Counted from the first letter of the stretch, positions 25,730-35,687 are shown. The stretch is 64,000 bases of DNA from Flavobacterium sp. TAB 87 (GCF_001529295.1 NZ_LLWK01000028.1:1-64000); one strand, 5' to 3'. The notes: generated from the letters alone by a model not told the origin. Numbers and translations: made by a program.

Positions 25730-27031
25730 TTAATTTTTTGAGACTAGAAACACTTGAAGCCCTGACTTCAATGTTACTTTTGGAGTTTTCATTTTTTTTG
25801 AAAAATAACCTGATATACCTTGTACCAGACCACGGCTCAAATCGCCTGCTATCTGTTGCCCAGGGGAGCTTGAAAGCATAATACTGCTTCCTGAACTTAG
25901 CCCCATATTGGCAGCCATGTCTTTTACAGCGCTCATTTCTGGGGAATAGGGTACAAATAATCCTTTTTGTCCATCTAATCCATAAATAGTAAGATTAACC
26001 GGAAGAATAGTACCATCCAACTCAATGGAAGTAATTTTCATTTGCAGCCTTCCTTGATTAAATTTTGAATTTGCCGTCAATACTGTCCCTTGTGGAATAA
26101 TACGGTTTTGCATTTTGGCAGGCTCTAACAAACGTAAACGAACATTACTTTCCACTGATACCACCTGTGTGGTTTGGATGACGGCACGAACACTATTTTT
26201 GCGTTGTGACTCTTGTTCTATTTTGCCAACTGTAAAGAATCCTCGATTGCGACTTTCGCTCCAATTGGCTATAAAAGTGCTATCAGGAAGATCTCTATGC
26301 AATGACGAAACCGCACTTTTACTTGCAGGAATAAGTGAAACAAACGACTCCATTTGGCTCAAAGAGCTAGCAATACTTCCCGTTTTCTCCTTTGATTGTT
26401 CCGTTGATGCTGTATTCGTAGGCAAGTATTTTGCAGCCATCTGATAGGATTTTTCCATTAGCTCCAATTGGGTATCTACTGGATTCATAGGCGCTTCGTC
26501 TTTTCTAGCCAGTTGTGCTTTTAATTCATCCAGTTGTTTCTGCAATTCTTGTGTCTCAGCAGTATCGTTTTCATAAAAAGTACCGAGTGTTTTTTGTGCA
26601 TTGCGATAACTATTCAGCGAAATATTGGCATTAGCTTCTTTTTCAATTTCAGGACCATTATCAACAGTTTCATGGGTGTTACCTTCACTCCAGTAATCAG
26701 AAAGCGAGCTTAGCGCATTTTGTTTTTCTTGATTTTTTTCGTCCATCAATTCTTGTTCATAGGCTTTTTGTTTATCATGTTGTAAACCGACAGTAGAAGC
26801 CTGAGGAACTGAATCATTAAGACCTACTGCTTCTTTCTTTTTTACGTCTTCCGATGGTTTAAAAATTAAATACATACAACCAAGAAATACTATAATCATC
26901 AACGCGAACAGGATTGGCTTTTTAAATTTTTCTAATTTATGATCTGAATGTTCTCGTACTGTATCTGTACTTTCATTTAAGTTACCATCCGTAACCAAGA
27001 CCGTGTTTTTTTTGTTTTCACTTTCTTTCAT
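25730..27031 (-). CDS. traM: Conjugative transfer protein TraM (VirB10-like)
   Basis: 433 aa. One transmembrane segment near residues 38-60 (PILFALMIIVFLGCMYLIF) follows a cytoplasmic N-terminus. A long charged, coiled region comes next (QKQLDELKAQLARK). The C-terminal domain (FFTVGKIEQ, IIPQGTVLTANSKFNQGRLQ, GTILPVNLTIYGLDGQKG) is the VirB10/TraM fold that links inner and outer membrane complexes. It overlaps traL by 14 bp. Confidence 0.92.
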   Translation of the reverse strand: MKESENKKNTVLVTDGNLNESTDTVREHSDHKLEKFKKPILFALMIIVFLGCMYLIFKPSEDVKKKEAVGLNDSVPQASTVGLQHDKQKAYEQELMDEKNQEKQNALSSLSDYWSEGNTHETVDNGPEIEKEANANISLNSYRNAQKTLGTFYENDTAETQELQKQLDELKAQLARKDEAPMNPVDTQLELMEKSYQMAAKYLPTNTASTEQSKEKTGSIASSLSQMESFVSLIPASKSAVSSLHRDLPDSTFIANWSESRNRGFFTVGKIEQESQRKNSVRAVIQTTQVVSVESNVRLRLLEPAKMQNRIIPQGTVLTANSKFNQGRLQMKITSIELDGTILPVNLTIYGLDGQKGLFVPYSPEMSAVKDMAANMGLSSGSSIMLSSSPGQQIAGDLSRGLVQGISGYFSKKMKTPKVTLKSGLQVFLVSKN

Positions 27032-27305
27032 GTTTTCTATTTTTTATAATTAATAGTAATGAATCCCTTAGCGATGCTGTGGATTCGTTCTTTTTGATAA
27101 GAGCGTTTTCAATACGCTCCGCATCCAGCTTGCTACTGTGTTTTCCGGTTTCAAACCAAACGCTAAGTGTAACAACTACCGTAAGAATCAAATAACTGAT
27201 AAAACAATACAGAATGTACTTGTACTGTTTCTTTAAAGGAAATACTCTCCAGCCTGCATCAATCTGTATTAACCATAAGTGAATATTTGTTCGTAAATTT
27301 TCCAT
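27018..27305 (-). CDS. traL: Conjugative transfer protein TraL
   Basis: 95 aa with a single transmembrane helix (YILYCFISYLILTVVVTLSV) after a short basic N-terminus, followed by a charged tail. Called by size, topology and position between traK and traM. It overlaps traM by 14 bp. It is an inner-membrane component whose precise role is unknown. Confidence 0.75.
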   Translation of the reverse strand: MENLRTNIHLWLIQIDAGWRVFPLKKQYKYILYCFISYLILTVVVTLSVWFETGKHSSKLDAERIENALIKKNESTASLRDSLLLIIKNRKHERK

Positions 27306-27316
27306 CTTAGTTTATT

Positions 27317-27940
27317 TTAGCGTTCTATAATTTCTAAATCATTATTCTGCACTACAGTAAACTTTTCTATGTTGAAGCCTTGCGGATTAGTATCTGAACG
27401 AACCGAATTCACAAGATAGCAGGAGGTAATTAGATTGCGTTTAGTTACATTACTTGAGCGAATGATGATTTGTTTAGCATAGGTTTTTACAGCATAAGGA
27501 TAGGTTTCGAAGTTGCAAACCACACTATCTACTTCAAGTCGCTGTTGTACATTACCTGAAATAATCCGATTGTAATATCCCTTTTCCTCTAAGTCTTTGT
27601 AATAATTAAAAGCGCTCTTGTCTGCTAGATTAAAGGCTCTTTTCACATTATTTTCTATAGCATCCTTGTCAGGTGCGAGCGTAAAAAAAAGCTCATGAAA
27701 TCGGCGTACATGCTCACGAGCTTCTACAGGACGATTGATTGAGGCATCTTGCGCCAGCGCTAGCATTAATGATTTTCCGTTATCCAATACATAAACTTTT
27801 TGACGCTGCAATTCTGCAAATCGATACGATTCCCAAATTGCATATCCTGCTACTCCAACACAGAGTACTGCAAATACTATGGCATACAGTCTGATTTGCT
27901 TGAAGCTATTTTCGATGTTTCTTAATGTTTTAAATTCCAT
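27317..27940 (-). CDS. traK: Conjugative transfer protein TraK (VirB8-like)
   Basis: 207 aa. The N-terminus MEFKTLRNIENSFKQIRLYA is followed by one transmembrane segment (IVFAVLCVGVAGYAIWES). A periplasmic domain carries HVRRFHELFFTLAPDKDAIE and RLEVDSVVCNFETYPYAVKTY. These are TraK signatures; the fold is VirB8-like and nucleates assembly of the secretion channel. Confidence 0.93.
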   Translation of the reverse strand: MEFKTLRNIENSFKQIRLYAIVFAVLCVGVAGYAIWESYRFAELQRQKVYVLDNGKSLMLALAQDASINRPVEAREHVRRFHELFFTLAPDKDAIENNVKRAFNLADKSAFNYYKDLEEKGYYNRIISGNVQQRLEVDSVVCNFETYPYAVKTYAKQIIIRSSNVTKRNLITSCYLVNSVRSDTNPQGFNIEKFTVVQNNDLEIIER

Positions 27941-27959
27941 TTTTTTCGATTTTAAATTA

Positions 27960-28952
27960 TTACTGCATTAATCTACCGCCAATATTTCCGGCAACTGCTC
28001 CTGTGCCAGCCCCAACCATATTTCCTGTTTTGGTGGTAGTTTGGTTTAGGTTACGCATAAAGTTACCTGCTCCGCCAGCCTGAATAATCCAACCGGTCAC
28101 AGTAGGAATTGTGAAGTAGCCAATGATGCCAATAATCATAAAGATGATGTACACTGTACTGGATGAATCTGGAATAAAACTGGGATCGGATAAACTGTCA
28201 ATATCCTTCTGCAGTATTAACGACTGGAACTTGGACAACATCGCGCTAAAAAGATCAGAAACGGGCAACCAGAGATACACACTAATGTATCGGGTAAACC
28301 ACTGCGTCAGCGTGGACTGAAACCCATCCCAGACTGAAATAGCAAAAGCTATAGGTCCTAAAATTGATAGCACAATCAAGAAGAAAGTTCGTATCGTATC
28401 AATTACCAGTGCAGCAGCTTGAAAAAGCACTTCTAAAAACTCTCGAAAACTATCGCGAATCATTTTCTTGATACTATACATTTCTCTTTCAATATACATA
28501 CCCGATATGGTTGCCAAATCAGCAGGTGACCAACCTATTTCATCCAATTTCTTATCAAATTCTTCATTCGAAACTAAATAAGCTGTCTCAGGATTGCGCA
28601 GCATAGCCTCTCTTTCCAATTGGTCTTTTTGCTGTTGCAAAGCATTTAAATCCAGCACTTGGTTTTCTAATATACTATGTGTTCCTTTTACAATTGGACT
28701 AAGCACGCCGTTAAGCGTTCCTAAAACAATCGTTGGAAAAAACATAATACAGAGGCCTAATGCAAATGGCCTAAGTAACGGAAAAACGTCTATCGGTTCT
28801 GCACTACTGAGTGCCTGCCACACTTTTAACGCTACATAAAACAAAGCTCCCAATCCAGCTAAACCTTTTGCTACTGCTGCCATATCTGCTGATAGAGGCA
28901 GCATCTCATCATACAGCGAACGCAGTACTTCGTGAAGATTACTAAATTCCAT
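27960..28952 (-). CDS. traJ: Conjugative transfer protein TraJ (VirB6-like)
   Basis: 330 aa polytopic membrane protein with about six hydrophobic segments (LGALFYVALKVWQAL; FALGLCIMFFPTIVLGTL; FLIVLSILGPIAFAISVWDG; YIIFMIIGIIGYFTIPTV). The C-terminus is Gly-rich (GNMVGAGTGAVAGNIGGRLMQ). This is the typical TraJ/VirB6 inner-membrane channel subunit. It is 2 bp from traI, in the same operon. Confidence 0.92.
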   Translation of the reverse strand: MEFSNLHEVLRSLYDEMLPLSADMAAVAKGLAGLGALFYVALKVWQALSSAEPIDVFPLLRPFALGLCIMFFPTIVLGTLNGVLSPIVKGTHSILENQVLDLNALQQQKDQLEREAMLRNPETAYLVSNEEFDKKLDEIGWSPADLATISGMYIEREMYSIKKMIRDSFREFLEVLFQAAALVIDTIRTFFLIVLSILGPIAFAISVWDGFQSTLTQWFTRYISVYLWLPVSDLFSAMLSKFQSLILQKDIDSLSDPSFIPDSSSTVYIIFMIIGIIGYFTIPTVTGWIIQAGGAGNFMRNLNQTTTKTGNMVGAGTGAVAGNIGGRLMQ

Positions 28953-28954
28953 GA

Positions 28955-29587
28955 TTACCAGTATTTTTGGTTAGCAGTTCCATAAAGCTCCAATACCCTT
29001 TGACTACTGTTTGCTTTCTTAGCTCGCAGATAACTAACCGAAATATTTTTATTCGTGAAATAGCGAACCAAATTATGATACTCTTTTACTTTTATATACA
29101 CACTGTCAATAATGTCCATTCGCTCCTTATCCGTAAGCGACAAGCTGGAAGAGCTTACAATTTGCTTTAGCTCTTTTAGAAGTTCAGTACTTTCATTCAG
29201 TAAGATGGAATACCCATTAGCAATAGCCGTTAATTCTTGTTCATTGAAATTAGTATCGTTCAACATTTTTCCAAAATTCTTTACATACATCTCAGAAACA
29301 TCACCAACAAGTAGTACAGTCTGTTGAACTTTTCGAGCATCCTTCACAAGGTTGTTTACTGCCTTTAGCTTATCATAGTATTCTTTTCCTTGATTATAGA
29401 CTTTTTGGACTTCTTTAAAGTTGTTAATCATATTAGTCGCAGTGCGCGAAGTCTGTATGATCTGTCTTGCTGAATTGACTATTCCTTGAGCCAAATTCGT
29501 AGGATCTGTTACCACCCATTGTGCCTTAGCAGTCGGTATCACAGCAAATAAAATTACTATGCACACCATAATTTTTAAATTTTTCAT
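28955..29587 (-). CDS. traI: Conjugative transfer protein TraI (DUF4141)
   Basis: 210 aa exported protein. The signal peptide MKNLKIMVCIVILFAVIPTAKA is followed by QWVVTDPTNLAQGIVNSARQ, which is the DUF4141 start. A helical, VirB5-like body follows. It probably contributes to the periplasmic or pilus-like part. It should not be confused with the relaxase TraI of F plasmids. Confidence 0.9.
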   Translation of the reverse strand: MKNLKIMVCIVILFAVIPTAKAQWVVTDPTNLAQGIVNSARQIIQTSRTATNMINNFKEVQKVYNQGKEYYDKLKAVNNLVKDARKVQQTVLLVGDVSEMYVKNFGKMLNDTNFNEQELTAIANGYSILLNESTELLKELKQIVSSSSLSLTDKERMDIIDSVYIKVKEYHNLVRYFTNKNISVSYLRAKKANSSQRVLELYGTANQKYW

Positions 29588-29611
29588 TTTTACTCTTTTT
29601 TAAAATGTTTA

Positions 29612-32116
29612 CTATTTGTTTTCTTTTTCTCTTTTTTCAAGAGCTAATCTTTTGATGGCTTGCTCTACATTTCCATCCAGTTCTCCAGCAAGACGCATCA
29701 CTTCTAACTTTTCGGTTTCTTCTGTGGTATAGGCTAAATATTCTTCAAGACTCACTTCTGTAGCATATACTGCTGAATGCGTACCTCCTAATCCAATCCA
29801 AACTTCTTTGTATAACCTATTGGAATCATTGTTCATATTGATCGAAAGTACCTGTGCTTTTTCTTTTTCAGTCAGACCAAGCATGGCTTGGATATCATCA
29901 AATTTGTTCATGTACTTCCGTTGGTCAAGGAGTATCTTACAATCCGAATTATTGATGATACTTTCTTTCACAATTGGAGATTGGATGATATCATCTACTT
30001 CTTGGGTTACAACAATGGCTTCTCCAAAGAACTTCCGTACGGTTTTAAAAAGGTATTTGATGTACTCTGCCATTCCCTCTTTTGCAATAGCTTTCCAAGC
30101 TTCTTCAATCAGAATAAGCTTCCGAACTCCTTTCAAACGTCTCATCTTATTGATAAAAACTTCCATTATGATAATGGTCACAATTGGAAAGAGGATTTTA
30201 TGATCCTTAATGGCATCAATTTCGAAAACAATAAATCGTTTGGAAAGTAAGTCGAGTTGCTTTTCGGAATTTAGCAGATAATCATACTCACCGCCTTTGT
30301 AGTAAGGTTCTAATACATTCAGGAAGTTGGCAAGGTCAAAGTCTTTTTCACGCACCTGCTTTTCATGTAATACTTTTCTATAGTCCCCTTTTACAAATTC
30401 ATAAAATCCATTGAAGGACGGAAAATCGGCAGTCCGTTTAATCCTTTCAATATAACCGCTCACGGCGTTGGACAATGCGACTTCTTCTGAACGTGTTGGT
30501 GGTTCATCATCCCGTTTCCATAATGTCAGAATCAACGTTTTGACACTTTCTCTTTTCTCAATATCGAATACGCCATCATCGGTGTAAAATGGATTAAAGG
30601 CAATAGGATTATCCTCAGTGTAGGTGAAATAAACCCCATCTTCTCCTTTGGTTTTTCCTTTGATGAGTTCGCACAAACCTTGATACGAATTTCCCGTATC
30701 CACTAATAACACATGCGCACCTTGCTCGTAATATTGTCTGACCATGTGATTGGTGAAAAATGACTTTCCAGAGCCTGAAGGCCCCAAAATGAACTTATTC
30801 CTATTCGTGATAATACCCTTTTTCATTGGCAAATCAGAAATATCCAAGTGAATCGGTTTTCCTGTAAGTCGGTCAGCCATTTTAATTCCGAAAGGAGACG
30901 GTGAACTTTTATAATTCGTTTCCTCCGTAAAAAAACACAGCGCAGGTTCTATGAAAGTATAAAAACTTTCTTCACTCGGGAAATCTCCTGCATTGCCTGG
31001 CATTCCTGCCCAATAAAGCGTCGCAACATCGGTAGTGTTGTGCCTTGGTTTGCATTCCATCAACGCCAAAGCGCTACCTGTGTCGTTCTTTAACTGTTTT
31101 AGTTCAGCTGGATTGTCAGACCACGCCATCACGTTGAAATGAGCCCGAATAGAGGCATGTCCGAAAGAATGTGCTTCGTTCAAATAGCGTTCTATCCATT
31201 CTTTGTTGATTTGATTGGCTCTGCTATACCTTGCCAAAGAATGCATGTTTCTTGCTGATTTCTCAAATTTCCGAAGTTTGTCCTCACTGTTATCCAAAAA
31301 AAGATACTGGTTGTAGATGTGATTGCAAGACAACAATAATCCGACAGGTGCGGCAAAAGACAAGAGACAATCACTCCTATCGGTGGACAGTTTTTCATAT
31401 CGAGTTTCTGCAGAAACCGAACTAGGTAGATCATCGGTATCGGACAACGTATGCAGACAAAGTCTTTTGTTTCCAATACGAACTTCTTCCGCTCCCAAAG
31501 CAATATCTTGCATTGGTGTTCCCTCCTCTCTTGAAAGACTTAGGTATTGTTCCATTAATCCTTGTTTGTCATTTGTGCCAATGATGTCTTCCTCACTCAA
31601 TCGCTCCAATTTTATAAAACCGGAATCATTCACGATACGTTCAAATTGTGCTACCGATTCCATAAAACGCGAAATGGTTTCTTTATCTCTTATTTCTTTT
31701 GGAATAAGTACCCCTTTGCAAAGCGAAGAGAAATTACTCTGCATTCGCATGCGCTCTTTGGTCGTTTTTGTTAAAAACAGATAGCAATAATGATTGAGAA
31801 ACGGACGCTCATTAAAATGTTGCTGATATGATTTTGCTAAAAAACTCAAATCTTCTTTTGCAATATCCAGAGCATAATTTTCCCTGATGTACCAATCCTG
31901 TTTGTGTACCACTGTATAATCAGGCAAAGTTTTTACTGCCTTGTGCCAAGCGGAATGAATGGCTTCATATTCCGCAGAGGCTACTGTGAAAAGTTCTGGT
32001 AGCTGTACTCGAAAACATGCGGTGATATCAGCATCCTTTGAGATAATACAATTATGTTCTACTGCCAACAACGGAAACTTAGATTCCAATGTAGTTGCTT
32101 TTGATTTATTTCTCAT
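29612..32116 (-). CDS. traG: Conjugative transfer ATPase TraG (VirB4-like)
   Basis: 834 aa. The TraG N-terminal region begins SKFPLLAVEHNCIISKDADI. Walker A is GPSGSGKS (445-452), after KFIL. Walker B is KLILIEEAWKAIA, and IVVTQEVDDII follows. This is the VirB4-type motor of the type IV secretion machine, working at the inner membrane. Its start overlaps the traF stop by 4 bp. Full length for the family. Confidence 0.95.
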   Translation of the reverse strand: MRNKSKATTLESKFPLLAVEHNCIISKDADITACFRVQLPELFTVASAEYEAIHSAWHKAVKTLPDYTVVHKQDWYIRENYALDIAKEDLSFLAKSYQQHFNERPFLNHYCYLFLTKTTKERMRMQSNFSSLCKGVLIPKEIRDKETISRFMESVAQFERIVNDSGFIKLERLSEEDIIGTNDKQGLMEQYLSLSREEGTPMQDIALGAEEVRIGNKRLCLHTLSDTDDLPSSVSAETRYEKLSTDRSDCLLSFAAPVGLLLSCNHIYNQYLFLDNSEDKLRKFEKSARNMHSLARYSRANQINKEWIERYLNEAHSFGHASIRAHFNVMAWSDNPAELKQLKNDTGSALALMECKPRHNTTDVATLYWAGMPGNAGDFPSEESFYTFIEPALCFFTEETNYKSSPSPFGIKMADRLTGKPIHLDISDLPMKKGIITNRNKFILGPSGSGKSFFTNHMVRQYYEQGAHVLLVDTGNSYQGLCELIKGKTKGEDGVYFTYTEDNPIAFNPFYTDDGVFDIEKRESVKTLILTLWKRDDEPPTRSEEVALSNAVSGYIERIKRTADFPSFNGFYEFVKGDYRKVLHEKQVREKDFDLANFLNVLEPYYKGGEYDYLLNSEKQLDLLSKRFIVFEIDAIKDHKILFPIVTIIIMEVFINKMRRLKGVRKLILIEEAWKAIAKEGMAEYIKYLFKTVRKFFGEAIVVTQEVDDIIQSPIVKESIINNSDCKILLDQRKYMNKFDDIQAMLGLTEKEKAQVLSINMNNDSNRLYKEVWIGLGGTHSAVYATEVSLEEYLAYTTEETEKLEVMRLAGELDGNVEQAIKRLALEKREKENK

Positions 32117-32445
32117 AGTCCGTACAGTTTAGATTTCAACTTGAAATAACGATGTACAGGCTTGCGGCAGATAATGTATCGCGGATGTCGTTTTTTCGCT
32201 CCTACTTTCATCAAGCCATGTTCACCATACTTTTTGTTTAGTGAAAATGTTTGCCACACTAGTAATGACCCACCACCGATTCCTATAAACAGACACAGAT
32301 AAGAATTGACTCCTGTCATATACAAGATCATTATTAGGATAAGCATCCCAAGCAAACTGCCTACAAATAGGAACAAATATTGTGCTTTCAGTCCTTTGAA
32401 TTCAACCGTCCTTCCAATCCCTTTATTAATATTGTAAGTATTCAT
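32113..32445 (-). CDS. traF: Conjugative transfer protein TraF (DUF4133)
   Basis: 110 aa. It opens with YNINKGIGRTVEFKGLKAQY, then two transmembrane segments (FLFVGSLLGMLILIMILYM; YLCLFIGIGGGSLLVWQTF), then a basic tail. This is the VirB3-like DUF4133 pattern. It overlaps traG by 4 bp and lies 10 bp after traE. Confidence 0.93.
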   Translation of the reverse strand: MNTYNINKGIGRTVEFKGLKAQYLFLFVGSLLGMLILIMILYMTGVNSYLCLFIGIGGGSLLVWQTFSLNKKYGEHGLMKVGAKKRHPRYIICRKPVHRYFKLKSKLYGL

Positions 32446-32455
32446 AAGACAATAA

Positions 32456-32758
32456 TTAAAGGAAGAAGGAACGTAAGACAGTTGCCGCTACAATCAAAAA
32501 GATACAAGCACCAAACCAACTCGCTGCCGTCTTGCTAGTATCAGGATCACCACTACTAAACTTGTTGTACACCTTAACCCCGCCAATGAGACCCACTACT
32601 GCGCCAATAGCGTAGATAAGTTTTGTAGCAGGATCAAAATACGAAGTTACCATTTGCGTCGCTTCTGTAATTCCTGCTGTTCCGTTTCCTTGTGCCATTG
32701 CACCAAGTGTTGATAGTAGAGTCACTACCAACACTAGTTTTTTTCTTTGATTTCCCAT
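32456..32758 (-). CDS. traE: Conjugative transfer protein TraE (DUF4134)
   Basis: 100 aa VirB2-like pilin-type protein. It has a signal peptide (KKLVLVVTLLSTLGAMAQG), a hydrophobic segment (LIYAIGAVVGLIGGVKVYNK), a short SSGDPDTSK loop and a second helix (ASWFGACIFLIVAATVLRSFF). It is the first gene of the distal tra operon, now detached from traA-traC/D by the GTPase cassette. Confidence 0.93.
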   Translation of the reverse strand: MGNQRKKLVLVVTLLSTLGAMAQGNGTAGITEATQMVTSYFDPATKLIYAIGAVVGLIGGVKVYNKFSSGDPDTSKTAASWFGACIFLIVAATVLRSFFL

Positions 32759-32864
32759 GATTTAAATAGTTTTTTTGTTCTCTATTCCTACGCTTTGCAG
32801 GATTTATGGACAAATATCTTTTGCAATTATTAAGGTTATTATAAAGTGGCAGTTAAGGGAATTC

Positions 32865-32885
32865 TTTGACTTTGAGTGGCATTTA
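32865..32885 (-). promoter_or_regulatory. Shared element motif, copy 2 (upstream of traE)
   Basis: Reads TTTGACT, three bases, AGTGGCATTTA on the plus strand, 19 of 21 positions as at 21202. A further AGTGGCAGTTA stands at 32845-32855. Both are within 130 bp of the traE start. No gene is seen elsewhere in 32759-33429. Confidence 0.5.
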
Positions 32886-33429
32886 TAAATAGAATTTTAA
32901 TATCTTAATACTCTAATTACATGTAGGTTAACATAGTTCATCTTGTGGATGGTAATAAGGCTAAAATGATTTGGGCAGGTATAATGAGTAGCGTAAAAGG
33001 AAGTCGGAAAATTTAGAGAGGCGTATCAATGTTTTAGGAATTGAATATTAAGGTCAACTTTCACATTTAGTGGTTTAATATTAGATATAATATAATTGGA
33101 CATAATAATAAAATCTTAATTAGATGTTTTGAATAAATTCTAAATCATCTGTAAAATGATAAATTCCCACTATTTTTCTACTCTGCTATATTTCTTGGGT
33201 AAGTCTTACATCTTTTCCTATAGTTTTGTAAAATGTTTCTGCTTGTTAATACTTATATTATACTCTGCAAGTCCAAATTTAATTACGCCTTTTTTAAAAA
33301 AAACTGAAATTCTTAAATTGATAGTTCTTAAAGATTATCTTTCATGAATTAACTGAGTTAAGAATATTGAAAAGCATAAATTATTTGGATGATTTTATAA
33401 TGTGTCCTGATGTCTTTAACTTATTATGT

Positions 33430-33437
33430 TATATTTG
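33430..33437 (+). promoter_or_regulatory. Bacteroidota -7 box (TATATTTG) of the GTPase cassette
   Basis: Perfect TAnnTTTG, predicting transcription from about 33444 and a ~48-nt leader before the first gene. It gives the cassette its own promoter, opposite to the tra operon. Confidence 0.65.
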
Positions 33438-33491
33438 TAGGTATATATAGTAAAATTTTCTATAAATAATAATTAAAAAAAATATGTTAAT

Positions 33492-34637
33492 TTGGAAATA
33501 GAAAAGTCATTTGATGAAGTGAGGGAATTAATTCCACAAATCAATCTACTCTTAATAACTGCAAATGAAATTGAAACTTTTCATGTTAGGCAAGCTTTAT
33601 TGCCTTTAAGTGAGGATGCCGATGTAATAAAAGTTCCTCATGGCCTGCAAACTTATTTTATTGGGATTTTTGGAGAGTATTTAGCTGTTCACGTTCAACT
33701 TGGTAAAATGGGTTCATCAAGTTATGCCGGAGCAATATTAACTGCTTTCGAATCTATTAATAATTGGAAACCCAAAGTAGTATTAATGATTGGTGTGGCT
33801 ATGGGTGTTGATGATAAAAAACAACGAATAGGAGATGTTTTACTTTCCGATACAATTATATCGTATGAAAATCAAAGGTTATCAAAAGGAGGAATTACAC
33901 AGCGTGGATCAATTGTAGATGGAGGTGCATTACTTTTAGATAGATTTAAAAATGTAACATGGACTAGTCCTATTGATGATGGTTTGTTTTCTAAAATTTT
34001 ATCCAGCCAAATACTTTCCGGCGAAAAACTTATAGATAATCTGAAGGAAAGAAATAAAATATTAAAGGTTTTTCCCCAAGCATCTGGAGCTGAAATGGAA
34101 GGCGCTGGAATCTATGCCGCTTGTAAAAGAGCTAGCATAAATGAATGGCTTTTAGTTAAGGGCATTTGTGATTACGGAGATGGAAATAAAGATGTAGATA
34201 AGGAACAAAGACAAAATTTGGCTGCACAAAGTGCAACGTCTTTATCCGTCAAAGTTTTTAGTTCGAAGTTCGGATTTGCAGATATTGGTTTAGAACCAGT
34301 GAAAAAAGTCAAGAAATCAAACAAAAGTCTGAGTAATATACAGTCCGATAAAATCGAAAATGAAATTGTTGCCATTGTTGAAGTAAATCAAAAACCAGAA
34401 ATTATGCATTCCGCAGTTCAACTAACCGTAGCAGCATTTCTAGAATTAAGTTCTTATCAAAAAGCAGAGGTAATTGATTCTCTTGATCTTTCTTTGAATA
34501 ATTTCATAAATTTAAGTGCTCACGAAATGAATAAGGAGCTTTTTCGTCAAGTTCGAGAGAGAAATCTTTTGCCAGCTTTATGGAACGCTATTAACAATAT
34601 AAAACCTTTTGAAAACAGTATTAATCCATTTGTATGA
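33492..34637 (+). CDS. Nucleoside phosphorylase-domain effector with C-terminal effector-associated domain
   Basis: 381 aa starting at a TTG (MEIEKSFDEVREL); no in-frame ATG occurs before residue 70. Residues ~15-260 are a purine-nucleoside-phosphorylase/uridine-phosphorylase fold: VVLMIGVAMGVDD, RIGDVLLSDTII, SGAEMEGAGIYAACKR and VKGICDYGDGN. In biological-conflict loci this fold is a predicted effector that cleaves nucleotides or nucleosides. Residues ~305-381 form a small helical domain (LSSYQKAEVIDSLDLSLNNF, RERNLLPALWNAINNIKP), which I read as an effector-associated adaptor. The stop overlaps the next start (ATGA), so it is coupled to the four following genes. The effector role is inference from family and context. 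Confidence 0.78.
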   Translation: MEIEKSFDEVRELIPQINLLLITANEIETFHVRQALLPLSEDADVIKVPHGLQTYFIGIFGEYLAVHVQLGKMGSSSYAGAILTAFESINNWKPKVVLMIGVAMGVDDKKQRIGDVLLSDTIISYENQRLSKGGITQRGSIVDGGALLLDRFKNVTWTSPIDDGLFSKILSSQILSGEKLIDNLKERNKILKVFPQASGAEMEGAGIYAACKRASINEWLLVKGICDYGDGNKDVDKEQRQNLAAQSATSLSVKVFSSKFGFADIGLEPVKKVKKSNKSLSNIQSDKIENEIVAIVEVNQKPEIMHSAVQLTVAAFLELSSYQKAEVIDSLDLSLNNFINLSAHEMNKELFRQVRERNLLPALWNAINNIKPFENSINPFV

Positions 34638-35686
34638 GCAAAAATTACACCTGCGAAGATCACTTCCCAACTTGGTACAAAGCAATAGAAATAACATTAA
34701 CTCAAGAAATTCTCCAAAAAAGAATTAGTGCTATAGAAAAAATAATTGAAGAAGAAAATGCAGAATTATGGCTGGACATTGTCAAATTGGCACATGGAAT
34801 AGCTAATGGAAATCCAGAACATAAAGATCTTTTAGTAAGCATATTTAAAGAATTTGACCTTTCATTTCCTATCCAATCGAATAATAACATTATAAAGGTC
34901 TTATCAGAAATTTGTCTTTGTTTCTTATTTGAGTCTAGCAATGATTTAAGGCACATTATAAGCCTTGCAGTTATAAATCTTAACTTCTTTGAGCAATATT
35001 CTGCGACGGAAGTTCCTTTCTATGAATTAGCTTACAAAGCAAATGTCGTAGATGAAACAACAGATAACTTTGATGTTGACGGAACGGTAGAAAATTTAAG
35101 GGTAAAAGCAGAAGCTTTTGAAGAAGACGAGGATGGTGAAGAAGTAATGGAAAATGAGGACTCCCAAAATTTAATAAATTTACTAACTTACATCAGCAAG
35201 GAAAATAAAAAATTAAAGGAAGAAACAAATGTTCTATGGTGGCTATTTACACAGTATAGCACATCAAACAAAGCATATTTTTATGAACTTGGTTTGTCTA
35301 AAATAGTAGTTTCCAGTGCTTATGAGCTATTTCAAATCACTAAGTTTACTGGTTTTTTAATTTCTTCTAAGCATATTTTGCATAAAGCTTTAATGATAAG
35401 CAATGGTAATAAAAGTAAACTAAAAGAATTGTCGCTAGCAGATATTATTAATGACACAGTGCAAAAAGTAAAGGGAGAAATTCTATTACTTGGACAGCTC
35501 AATGAATTTACACCTTTTTTGCATGCTTTAAGTTTAGAGGAATCATTAGGAGATGTGCACATATGGAAAGGTGCATTCAATAAAAAATTTGGTGCTGGAA
35601 CTTGTGAAAAAAAGTTCAAACCAGAAGATTTAGCATTCCAATTTTATACTGAAATGATGTTTCTCAAATCCTTTCAATCTCTATAG
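34634..35686 (+). CDS. All-helical GTPase-system protein (GASH-like)
   Basis: 350 aa, predicted almost entirely helical, with a highly acidic linker (AEAFEEDEDGEEVMENED) in the middle. It begins YTCEDHFPTWYKAIEITLT; the body has NVLWWLFTQYSTSNKAYF and TPFLHALSLEESLGDVHIW. Length, position and the WW-L-tq-ys pattern match the GTPase-associated all-helical protein (GASH) described in comparative-genomic work on NTP-dependent conflict systems. It overlaps the effector gene by 4 bp and ends 1 bp before the first GTPase. No catalytic motif is seen, so an adaptor or sensor role is likely. Confidence 0.68.
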   Translation: MSKNYTCEDHFPTWYKAIEITLTQEILQKRISAIEKIIEEENAELWLDIVKLAHGIANGNPEHKDLLVSIFKEFDLSFPIQSNNNIIKVLSEICLCFLFESSNDLRHIISLAVINLNFFEQYSATEVPFYELAYKANVVDETTDNFDVDGTVENLRVKAEAFEEDEDGEEVMENEDSQNLINLLTYISKENKKLKEETNVLWWLFTQYSTSNKAYFYELGLSKIVVSSAYELFQITKFTGFLISSKHILHKALMISNGNKSKLKELSLADIINDTVQKVKGEILLLGQLNEFTPFLHALSLEESLGDVHIWKGAFNKKFGAGTCEKKFKPEDLAFQFYTEMMFLKSFQSL

Positions 35687-35687
35687 T

